In this document: in pieces, positions 7,781-14,685 of the stretch
Layout: each line of letters begins with the position of its first letter
Numbering within the stretch: position 1 is the first letter of the stretch
DNA from: JACKBJ01 sp964549495
GTDB taxonomy: Bacteria; Chloroflexota; Anaerolineae; Epilineales; Epilineaceae
DNA: 27,485 bases
Reading direction: 5' to 3'
NCBI GenBank assembly: GCA_964549495.1
Contig: CAZJWJ010000070.1
Coordinates: 1 to 27,485 of the forward strand
Translations under genes and position numbers: made by a program
Notes under the pieces: generated by a model
Seen by the model: the letters and a program-made list of their open reading frames with translations, nothing else
What the model was told of the DNA's origin: nothing
The model's database searches: none

Positions 7781-9868
7781 ATGCCAACCCGGGCCACAGT
7801 GTACCCTGGCCGAGCACAAGCCCTCATCAGAATCTGCCTGATTGCAGCTGGTCTCTTGATCGTAGCCGTGATCGCGGTGCCAGCTGGTGCCGACACTCAC
7901 GGTGCCGCCGCAGCGGATGGCGATCCACATTGGATCCGCCACGGTGCTCGTGCCGAGTTCGTCGGCGGCAAAATCGGGTACCTGGATGTCGCCGATGGGC
8001 AAGTGGTTCTGACCCACGGCGCTCGGTTGAAGGTCTACTCCGAGACCGCGGATCGGCTGCTGGAGGAGTACGTCTTCGACAGCGAGATCCAGGAGGCAGT
8101 GGTGTCGCCGTCGATCGTGGCCGCGATCGCGGACGACGGTAGCGTTGTCGTGACGCAGCGCGGATCGACGCCAGACGGCGACAAGCCGAGCATTCTGCGG
8201 ATTCCGCTCGTGGAGGACAAGCGAGCCACTGGACTGGCTCAGATCGGCGACGCGTTGTTGATCGCTGTCGTATCCGGCGAGGTTTCGGTGCACAGCATCG
8301 AGACCGGCAAGGCGACAAGACAAGCCAGCCTGGACTTGTCGACCCTCTTTCCGGGTGACTGGTGGGTCATGGACATGGTCGAATCCGACGACATCGCGTA
8401 TGCGCTGATCTGGGAGTCGAACAAGTACATCATCAAGGTCATCGCCATCAGCCCAGACGACGCTGCCGAGTGGTCGTTGGAAGAACGGTTGCACATCACG
8501 AATACCGGGCAGCCGCGAGAGCTGTTGGTCGAGAACGGGTCGGCCGCGCTCCACACCGGTAGCGGTGATGTCTATGTTGCCGATCTAGAAACCGGCGCGG
8601 CGCGGAAGCTCGAGCAGATCGCGCGATATGGGCTGTGGCCGGTGGACATTGCCCTTTCGGCGGGGCGTCTCTACGTTCTTGGCTACGACGATAGCTGGAA
8701 CGTCGAGACGAGCTTCAAGGTCTTGGCCATGCCCGTCAAGGGTGCCGATGACCTTGGAGAGACCTGGTTGCGCGCCGTCGATCGCCGAGTTTGGGAGTAC
8801 ACATCGCTGGATGCAACCAGAGGGCTTCTGCTGCTCGGGGAAGAAGACCAGTTGACCGTACTGGATGCCGATCAAGAGGCGCTCGGTCGCGATGTCCGCG
8901 AGCAGGTCCTTGCGCCCGCGTTTCGGGCGATCGTCTTCGAGGAAGGAGGCGACCTTGTCATCTCGCGCCCAAACGGTCTCTGCCGGATGTCGAGGGAGGG
9001 TGGTGAGCTCGAGTGGTGTGGAGAGGCGTCTAGCAGGGCACGCTGGCTGTTCGCGCCCAGACCCGGAGTGATCGTCGGAGTCGAGACATTTCGAATCTTC
9101 TCGATGCTCCGACGCGGCGCTGCGCTCAACCTGGTCGAGGAGAGCTTGCTGGACCAGTCGTCGGGCGATCGCTATCTGTCCGCGGCTTCCACGACGCTGG
9201 GATTCGCGGTGTTGAGGAGCATCGATCCACCGAGAGCTCCACTGGCCAACTTCGAGGTCGCGTTCTTCACCGTGAGCGAGCGTGGTGAAATGGTTCGCGA
9301 GCACAGCTTGGACGTGCGCACGGATGGCTGCGATTCGTCGAGCTTTGCCGGGAACGGAGACTGGCTCGGACTACTCTGCGAGTCGACCGTGTGGGAGGTC
9401 GACCTTGCGGGCCAAGTGCCGACGCTCGCGGGTCGATTCGAGATCGGGCAGGATGGCCTGTCGCTACATGTGACGCCCGCTGGACTGCTCGCAGTCGGCA
9501 CCGAGACTGGACTGCAACTGTACGACCTGGCCACGCGGGACGAGTATCGTGTGTGGCCCGAGCAAGGTGACCCCGAGCAGGCAGTGGTGGCGGTCGGGAG
9601 TGCTGGGAAGTGCCTTGCCACGGTAGTTGGTGGCCGGAAGGTGGCTGAGCAGCAGGTATGGTTCTACTGTCCCGATGATTCGCCGAGTCATGACTTCCGC
9701 GGGAGGCTGGCGGATCGATTCTATGCGGACGGTGCCGTGGACACACCGGCTCTCAAGTCGCCGGCCGCTGGAGAGGACCTGTGGCTATTGACGGGTACCG
9801 GGGCGGCGATACACTACGAGCCAGATCGTGCAAGGAACCGACTGCACGTGCCTTTCCTCGCTCGGTGA
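7781..9868 (+). CDS. Secreted beta-propeller protein 2
   Basis: A 695-residue protein starting at ATG 7781 after AGGAAG. Residues ~12-38 form a signal peptide: basic n-region, hydrophobic core of Ile/Leu/Ala/Val, then Ala-rich VPAGADTHGAAAADG with likely cleavage after the Ala residues. The mature part is made of short beta-strand repeats with G-D, V-Y and 'L-x-V' motifs, consistent with one or two beta-propellers, though LVIVD signatures are weaker than in the third propeller. The last residues, RLHVPFLAR, match the hydrophobic-Pro-hydrophobic-Arg tail seen in the other two propellers. Probably exported and surface-bound. No enzymatic motif seen. Confidence 0.8.
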   Translation: MPTRATVYPGRAQALIRICLIAAGLLIVAVIAVPAGADTHGAAAADGDPHWIRHGARAEFVGGKIGYLDVADGQVVLTHGARLKVYSETADRLLEEYVFDSEIQEAVVSPSIVAAIADDGSVVVTQRGSTPDGDKPSILRIPLVEDKRATGLAQIGDALLIAVVSGEVSVHSIETGKATRQASLDLSTLFPGDWWVMDMVESDDIAYALIWESNKYIIKVIAISPDDAAEWSLEERLHITNTGQPRELLVENGSAALHTGSGDVYVADLETGAARKLEQIARYGLWPVDIALSAGRLYVLGYDDSWNVETSFKVLAMPVKGADDLGETWLRAVDRRVWEYTSLDATRGLLLLGEEDQLTVLDADQEALGRDVREQVLAPAFRAIVFEEGGDLVISRPNGLCRMSREGGELEWCGEASSRARWLFAPRPGVIVGVETFRIFSMLRRGAALNLVEESLLDQSSGDRYLSAASTTLGFAVLRSIDPPRAPLANFEVAFFTVSERGEMVREHSLDVRTDGCDSSSFAGNGDWLGLLCESTVWEVDLAGQVPTLAGRFEIGQDGLSLHVTPAGLLAVGTETGLQLYDLATRDEYRVWPEQGDPEQAVVAVGSAGKCLATVVGGRKVAEQQVWFYCPDDSPSHDFRGRLADRFYADGAVDTPALKSPAAGEDLWLLTGTGAAIHYEPDRARNRLHVPFLAR

Positions 9869-10080
9869 GGGAGCCGGTCGGTCCATTGCCGTGGATACGG
9901 TCAGTCCCAGGAGCAGCAGCACAGGTCGATGTTTGGATTCCTTGCAGAGGAATGGGAGGCTCACTTGCGTGTATGCAGAGCCGCAGCCGCGGAGTCCAAT
10001 CAGGTGAACGCACACCGCGACGTTGGCGTCGAGCAACTGGCTTTCGTCGCTGTGTCGAAGCCCTGAGAGGATTGGGACCT

Positions 10081-12204
10081 ATGCCTCACCAGCGCCGGCT
10101 TGGCCGCGGGGATAACCGCATCCGCAGCGTAGGCGCGCTAGCGGTCTTGCTCCTATTCGCCTGGACTGCGACCTCTCCATCGCCGGTCCAGACCCAGCCG
10201 AACCCGTCGATCGGCTTTCGGCTGGCGGCCCAGGTGGACCACGGCGGCATGCGCGATCTGGCGATCCACGACGACTTCGTGCTCGTCGGGCAAATCGGGG
10301 GGCTGGTGGTGGTCGACCCTTCGACCGAGCCCGCGCCCGTGGTGTTTGGCCGGCTCGACATCGGCACGCGCACAGGAGTCGACCTCGGCCGGCCGGCTGG
10401 CGTCAACGCTGTCGTGTCCCGCGGGCGTCATGCATTCCTGAGCACCGATGACGGCCGGGCACTGGTGGCCGATTTGGCGGATCCCAGAAACCCGCGGCAA
10501 GTCGGGAGCTTCGAGGCTCCCGACGAGGGCTTCGACCCCATTGCACTCAAGCTCCAGGGTGATGTCGCCTACCTGGTCACCCGGTCGCAAGAGCTGCACC
10601 TATACGACGTCTCCGAGCCTGAGCGGCCGCAGCTGCTCGGCTCGACTGTGCTCGTCGGCGGGGCGCCCGTGGTGGACCTCGACGTAGCGGGCGGCTACGC
10701 CTACGTGAGCGCCCAGTCGGCCCTCTTGGTGGTCGATGTCTCGAACTCCGCGGCGCCCGTCCAGTTGCGGAGCATCGAGCGGAGCCGGGAGGCCTCTTGG
10801 CATGGGCTGCTCCTGGAAGGGGATCTCGGCTTCGCCGGCGGCTTGTCCGGCGGCCTGGTCGTACTCGATCTGAGCGATCCGGCCGAGCCCAGGACGCTGA
10901 CCCGGCTGGACCTACCGGTGATCAACAACCAGGCCGGACGGGTATACGAGCCGGTGCGGCTCGGTCGGTACTTGCTCATGCCGGCCGACGAGCGCGGCTT
11001 GGTCAGCATCGACGTCTCGGACCCCTTAGCGCCCGTGCTGGTCAACACCCTGCCACTGCCGGGGCGTCGGGCCTGGCGTGCAGTGGCCGACTCGGGTCGG
11101 GCCCTGGTGGTCGACACCGGTTTCGGCCTGCACGTGATCGGGGCTGAGGAACCCTCGAGTCCTCTTCTGCTGCGCAGTCTGGAGCGGCCCGGAATGACGG
11201 CGGTGCACGTGCAGGGGGCGGTAGCCTTTGCCTTGTCGGTGCACGGCCGCCTGCTGGTCTACGATATCGACGATGTCTACACGCCGAGGAAGCTTGCGCA
11301 TCTGGTGCTCTCGGATGCCGCACTCGCCGTGGAAATGCAGGTCGTGCACGATCGAGCCTACGTCCTGATGGTGGATCGCGACAGCGGTCCGCAGCCGGTG
11401 GCCTACCTGCAGGTAGTCAACCTGTCGCAGCCTGACCGGCCGGAGATCGGAAGGCGCTTCACGGCCTCGACCAATTACGAAACGATCAGCGCCACCTGCG
11501 GTGACCGCCTCTTCCTGGCTGGTGAGAATGGGGCGGCCGCTTACCGGCTCGACGGCAGCGGTGGGCTGGAGCTCCTCGCAACCTGGATCGAGAGCTCGGC
11601 CACGATCCGCGAGTTGAGCTGCGTCGAGGGCTGGCTCTATGCCATCGCCTCGCCTGAGGAGCCCGAGGGGCTGCAGTTGATCGCCTTCGACGCCCGCTCG
11701 AGTGGATCCCTCGAGCCGGTATCGCGCCAGCCCCTCACTGATTTGCGGAGCCCCGGCCCCCTCCTCGCACGGGGCGCGAGCCTGGTCGTAGGCTCGACTG
11801 AAGGGATCGCGCTCTACGACATCAGTGCGCCCGAGCGACCGCAACGAAGCGCGACGGCGCTCGACGAGAGCTTTCGGCTTCGCTTTACACGCGCGATGGC
11901 GCACCAAGATTCCCTGCTCTTCGTGGCTGGTAACAGCTCGCCTGGCCTCGCGGCGGTCGACCTGAACGACCCCGAGGCGCCGGAAGCACGCGGCTACTAC
12001 CCCGAGCTCATATCCGCGAACGACGTGGACGCCGAAGGCGCGAGGCTGGTCATCGGATCCAGCCTCGGCGGGATCGCCACCTTCGAGCTCTCAGGCGTCG
12101 CGCTGCCCTCGCCCGAGCCAACACCGAAGTCGACCGCCACCCCGACGCCCACCGCGACCGCAGGCGGCAGGGTGCTGCTGCCGCTCCTGGTAACCCGGCG
12201 ATAG
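10081..12204 (+). CDS. Secreted LVIVD-repeat beta-propeller protein 3
   Basis: A 707-residue protein. ATG 10081 with GGGA just upstream is preferred over in-frame extension to 9781, which would overlap the previous gene by ~90 bases and lacks a signal peptide. Residues ~17-32 are the hydrophobic core of a signal peptide. At least seven LVIVD-type repeats follow, each with a strand such as LVVVDVS, LVVLDLSDPAEP, LVSIDVSDPLAP or LLVYDIDD followed by P-x-L. A Pro/Thr-rich linker (PEPTPKSTATPTPTATA) precedes the C-terminal RVLLPLLVTRR. This layout is typical of Chloroflexota extracellular proteins. Likely role: adhesion or ligand binding at the cell surface (inference). Confidence 0.88.
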   Translation: MPHQRRLGRGDNRIRSVGALAVLLLFAWTATSPSPVQTQPNPSIGFRLAAQVDHGGMRDLAIHDDFVLVGQIGGLVVVDPSTEPAPVVFGRLDIGTRTGVDLGRPAGVNAVVSRGRHAFLSTDDGRALVADLADPRNPRQVGSFEAPDEGFDPIALKLQGDVAYLVTRSQELHLYDVSEPERPQLLGSTVLVGGAPVVDLDVAGGYAYVSAQSALLVVDVSNSAAPVQLRSIERSREASWHGLLLEGDLGFAGGLSGGLVVLDLSDPAEPRTLTRLDLPVINNQAGRVYEPVRLGRYLLMPADERGLVSIDVSDPLAPVLVNTLPLPGRRAWRAVADSGRALVVDTGFGLHVIGAEEPSSPLLLRSLERPGMTAVHVQGAVAFALSVHGRLLVYDIDDVYTPRKLAHLVLSDAALAVEMQVVHDRAYVLMVDRDSGPQPVAYLQVVNLSQPDRPEIGRRFTASTNYETISATCGDRLFLAGENGAAAYRLDGSGGLELLATWIESSATIRELSCVEGWLYAIASPEEPEGLQLIAFDARSSGSLEPVSRQPLTDLRSPGPLLARGASLVVGSTEGIALYDISAPERPQRSATALDESFRLRFTRAMAHQDSLLFVAGNSSPGLAAVDLNDPEAPEARGYYPELISANDVDAEGARLVIGSSLGGIATFELSGVALPSPEPTPKSTATPTPTATAGGRVLLPLLVTRR

Positions 12205-12343
12205 ACGCGGGCACGTCGTCCACGTGCGGTCTCGCTCACCTATTGCCCGACTCCGTCTCTAGGGGCCAGACGGTCTCTGTTTCTACCAATTGACAGAGCT
12301 GAGATGTAGTCACCGAACCTTGACTTCCGCGCACGGCTCCAAT

Positions 12344-12419
12344 GTGGTAGCCTGGGAACCTGAAGAGACGCGCCAAGGCTGGTCGGGCGGGGTAAATGAA
12401 CCGGTGGTTCTTGAGACGC
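12344..12419 (+). repeat. Repeated intergenic element, copy A
   Basis: It begins GTGGTAGCCTGGGAACC and ends GGTTCTTGAGACGC, with a central CGCC...CTGG...GCGGGGTAAAT. Copy B (14233-14303) has the same order of blocks at nearly the same spacing (67 versus 62 bases between GTGGTAG and TTGAGACGC). Neither copy lies in a supported CDS. It could be a regulatory leader, a small RNA or a small mobile repeat; the sequence does not decide. Confidence 0.45.
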
Positions 12420-12568
12420 CCCGACCGTGCTTCGTCGGAAGTCGCGCGCGTCATCCTGCGGCCGCAGAGTGAGCACTTGCTCGCTCGTATCAGCCGCCAA
12501 AAGGCAAAGACACACAGGACTGGCCACCCGTGATTGCTCAGACCGCTAGAGACCAAAGGTGCGTGACG

Positions 12569-12598
12569 TTGACAATGACTCCTGAGCCGTGCTAGGGT
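12569..12598 (+). promoter_or_regulatory. Sigma70-like promoter for 12663-13544
   Basis: TTGACA (12569-12574) is a perfect -35, and TAGGGT (12593-12598) follows after 18 bases, giving a start near 12605 and a leader of ~58 bases to the ATG at 12663. Confidence 0.5.
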
Positions 12599-12662
12599 TG
12601 GTTTGTGAAGTTTGGACTGCAGGGTTGGTCGACATGAGAAGACTTCGAGGAGCATGCCCACT

Positions 12663-13544
12663 ATGAGCGGAACGAGAGCCGGGATGAGATTGGTGGCCTG
12701 CTTTGCAGCGTCATTCCTTGTAACTGCGCTGACAATCCTGCCCGTCAGTTCAGCGGGCATTAGTCAATGGGCCGAGGGCAGACACGACCACGGAACACCC
12801 GGAGTAGACAGTGTCAACCATGATCTTCTTAACAAAATCGAATTCACTAGTGCATGCATCATGGAAGATTGTGTCTCCAACCGCCAGGCTCAGTCAGGCA
12901 TGAGAAGCTACGGAGACCTAGCAGATGGCGGGAGCTTCTGGGCCGCGGTAGGTTACACATCTGTGACAATCGGGGGGGGGACGATCGTGCAGATGAAGTT
13001 CGTTTTTATTCGGGACTCTAGCCCGGCTGGGCCAAACTGCAGTTTGGGCTCACATCCTGGAGGCACGGGGATCTTTGGATCCAGTGGCATGCCAAGTGGC
13101 ACGCTGCCTAACCAGTTTATTTTTAGCGAATGGGGAGTCAACCCGAATCAGACGATCAAAGACCCGTCATGCAATCCCACTACTAGCCCAACCGGGGGGT
13201 TTGCCGCGCTGAAGGCTTTCATAGGCACTGAGGATCTCTCGTCCTCGCCGCTTCTAGCAACACATATCTTTAAGGACTTCTCAGTTCAAGTCCTACACGG
13301 AGCTAGGTTCACCTTCGGAAACATCTGGTCAAAGGACGACAAGCCTAAGATCGATATCCACTTCATCGGAAGCCGATCACGCGCAATCAGCTTCCAGCCA
13401 CCGCCTCCACCATGGCCGTTCTGGGCCTTCACTGGCCATAGTTCGAACTCCCAGATGCATGCCTATAAGGCCGATCCCAACTCGAATTTCTCGTTTGGAG
13501 CATGTGGGAACGATCAGTTCACGTCCCAGCCGTGCCCACCGTAG
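12663..13544 (+). CDS. Secreted protein of unknown function
   Basis: A 293-residue protein. GAGGAG at 12647-12652 is 10 bases before ATG 12663; an ATG at 12654 is too close to that site. Residues ~9-28 form a clear signal peptide (Leu/Val/Ala core ending VSSAG). The mature protein is Gly/Ser/Asn/Pro-rich, has Cys residues suited to disulfides (CIMEDC, PNC, PSC, FGAC, QPC) and ends in a Pro-rich stretch and CPP. I recognise no domain. A run of nine G (12972-12980) falls inside the gene at residues ~104-106, where a length change would shift the frame. It is followed by another secreted protein gene on the same strand. Confidence 0.75.
   Translation: MSGTRAGMRLVACFAASFLVTALTILPVSSAGISQWAEGRHDHGTPGVDSVNHDLLNKIEFTSACIMEDCVSNRQAQSGMRSYGDLADGGSFWAAVGYTSVTIGGGTIVQMKFVFIRDSSPAGPNCSLGSHPGGTGIFGSSGMPSGTLPNQFIFSEWGVNPNQTIKDPSCNPTTSPTGGFAALKAFIGTEDLSSSPLLATHIFKDFSVQVLHGARFTFGNIWSKDDKPKIDIHFIGSRSRAISFQPPPPPWPFWAFTGHSSNSQMHAYKADPNSNFSFGACGNDQFTSQPCPP
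12972..12980 (+). repeat. G9 homopolymer inside the secreted-protein gene
   Basis: Nine consecutive G inside a gene of only moderate GC, encoding part of an Ile-Gly-Gly-Gly-Thr stretch. Such tracts are typical slippage sites, and a one-base change would truncate the product after about one third of its length. Confidence 0.85.
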
Positions 13545-13606
13545 AGAGTGAACTGACGAGACTGCTTACTAGTCAAGAAGAATGAGACTGTGCATAGGAG
13601 TAAGAA

Positions 13607-14173
13607 ATGAGAACTCTAATGACAATCGCTGCCGTGCTAGGTAGCATGACATGCTTGGCTCTTGTCTTGTACAGCGGCGGACCCACCGTGTGGAGTCAGA
13701 CTGATAGCGCAAGGCAGGAGAGTGGAGATAGTTTCCCCTCACTTGAACTCGGAAACGATGCCCTTGAGGCGACGAGAGGGCTGTTGGCAATCGAGAACAG
13801 CGAGATTGAGAGTGTCGCTCGCCTGATACGATACCGCGACTTTTTAAATCTTGGCCAAGCTGAGGAGTTACAGTTAGATGGCAGTGCGAATGTCGACTTC
13901 CCCGTTTGGATTGTCGGTATTCGGTATGAGGGCTTGACTGGCTCCGACCTGCCGGCATCTCCACCTGATACCACGCAGCTTGATGGAGCATACGTGCTGT
14001 GGAATGCAGGATCGGGCGAGCCGATGCGCTTCGGCGGACTCCTCGCTGAGGGTAGTGGCGGCTACACATACCAACTGATCGATGGCATAGTCGGTCAGGA
14101 TCTCCCGATTTTTGTGCTTCCCGAAAGGATTCACGACCCGCGGCCAGGCCCCGCACCGTGGGAAATCGAGTAG
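13607..14173 (+). CDS. Secreted protein of unknown function
   Basis: A 188-residue protein with AGGAG 6 bases before ATG 13607. Residues ~4-24 form a signal peptide or anchor (hydrophobic core with Leu/Ala/Val, then SGG). The mature part has an acidic helical segment (residues 35-80), then a beta-rich block with FPVWIVGIRYEG and a Gly-rich strand pair, and a Pro-rich C-terminus. No known domain recognised. It lies 62 bases after the other small secreted protein gene and may share its transcript. It is the last gene before the composition change and the phage-type operon. Confidence 0.7.
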   Translation: MRTLMTIAAVLGSMTCLALVLYSGGPTVWSQTDSARQESGDSFPSLELGNDALEATRGLLAIENSEIESVARLIRYRDFLNLGQAEELQLDGSANVDFPVWIVGIRYEGLTGSDLPASPPDTTQLDGAYVLWNAGSGEPMRFGGLLAEGSGGYTYQLIDGIVGQDLPIFVLPERIHDPRPGPAPWEIE

Positions 14174-14232
14174 ATCGTTGGGCTTTCTACCGCAATCCCG
14201 TAAACAATTGTGTTTTCCTGCCCGCCTACGGC

Positions 14233-14303
14233 GTGGTAGGCTGGGAGCCCGGCAAGCCGCGCCGGGACTGGCCTTGCGCGGTATTCGGTTCTTTTTGAGA
14301 CGC
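14233..14303 (+). repeat. Repeated intergenic element, copy B
   Basis: Begins GTGGTAGGCTGGGAGCCC and ends GGTTCTTTTTGAGACGC, parallel to copy A at 12344-12419. This copy contains a 6-bp hairpin CCCGGC/GCCGGG (14248-14253 with 14261-14266, loop of 7). It lies between the last secreted-protein gene and the phage-type promoter. Confidence 0.45.
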
Positions 14304-14518
14304 TTGCCGCAGGGATTCGAGATGCGCCTTACGCTATCCTGCAGTGAATCGATCTTCTCCCGTGTTCACCGATATCTTGCAGGAAGTCCCGACCCTCGCG
14401 AGTGTCCTGGTTGTCGCGAAGGTGCACGCAAAGGCGTAAACTACGGAATGGAATATGCATCGTGCGACCACGCAGAGCGGCGCATTGAAGTGAACCAAGA
14501 AGCAGCATCAGAATTGCC

Positions 14519-14547
14519 TTGACCGCGACTCGTCTCTTGCTTACAAT
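14519..14547 (+). promoter_or_regulatory. Sigma70-like promoter of the phage-type operon
   Basis: TTGACC (14519-14524) and TACAAT (14542-14547) are spaced by the ideal 17 bases. It is the best promoter match I found in the window. Predicted start is near 14554, giving a ~130-base leader to the first gene at 14686, with a small hairpin right at the 5' end. Confidence 0.65.
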
Positions 14548-14636
14548 GTAGCTGCTTGGAACAAGCCGAACGAACGGACGCACATCCAGGGCCGTCGCAA
14601 GACCCGCCCGCAACATCTCTCGGGTGCCTGAGAACC

Positions 14637-14666
14637 AGCCCGCCCATTTAACCGGGGCGGGCTTTG
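14637..14666 (+). terminator. Intrinsic terminator hairpin in the operon leader
   Basis: A 9-bp perfect stem (AGCCCGCCC at 14637-14645 with GGGCGGGCT at 14655-14663) and a 9-base loop, followed by TTTGTGT. It sits between the promoter at 14519-14547 and the first operon gene at 14686. It could stop read-through from upstream, or act as a conditional terminator for the operon. The T-run is short, so strength is uncertain. Confidence 0.65.
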
Positions 14667-14685
14667 TGTATCTCAGGTGCGGAGC

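Larger units (their letters stand above)
12205..12662. other. Intergenic region with repeat copy A and a promoter
   Basis: About 460 bases without a supported gene. A 5-bp hairpin (GCACG/CGTGC, 12212-12228) lies just after the propeller stop but lacks a T-run. The region then holds copy A of the repeated non-coding element (12344-12419) and the promoter at 12569-12598. Confidence 0.5.
14174..14685. other. Intergenic region at the host/phage-type junction
   Basis: About 510 bases with no supported gene. In order: repeat copy B (14233-14303), a promoter (14519-14547), a small hairpin at the predicted transcript start (GCTTG-GAA-CAAGC, 14554-14566) and a terminator hairpin (14637-14663). Composition changes from moderate to high GC across this stretch, so it is the likely boundary between the two regions. 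I find no tRNA or obvious attachment-site repeat. Confidence 0.6.

Noticed and set aside
9781..10080. In-frame N-terminal extension of propeller 3 back to 9781
   Set aside because: It would overlap the end of propeller 2, lacks a ribosome binding site, and puts 100 residues before a clear signal peptide; the start at 10081 is better.
12320..12353. TTGACT and TAGCCT as a promoter pair at repeat copy A
   Set aside because: The spacing is 22 bases, too long; copy B has no equivalent -35, so I left it as an element of unknown role.
14305..14330. T-loop-like GATTCGAGA suggesting a tRNA
   Set aside because: No matching acceptor stem or anticodon arm could be built around it.
14112..14522. Plus-strand 136-codon open frame across the junction
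   Set aside because: No ribosome binding site, low-quality Arg/Cys-rich translation, and it overlaps the end of 13607-14173, a repeat and a promoter.
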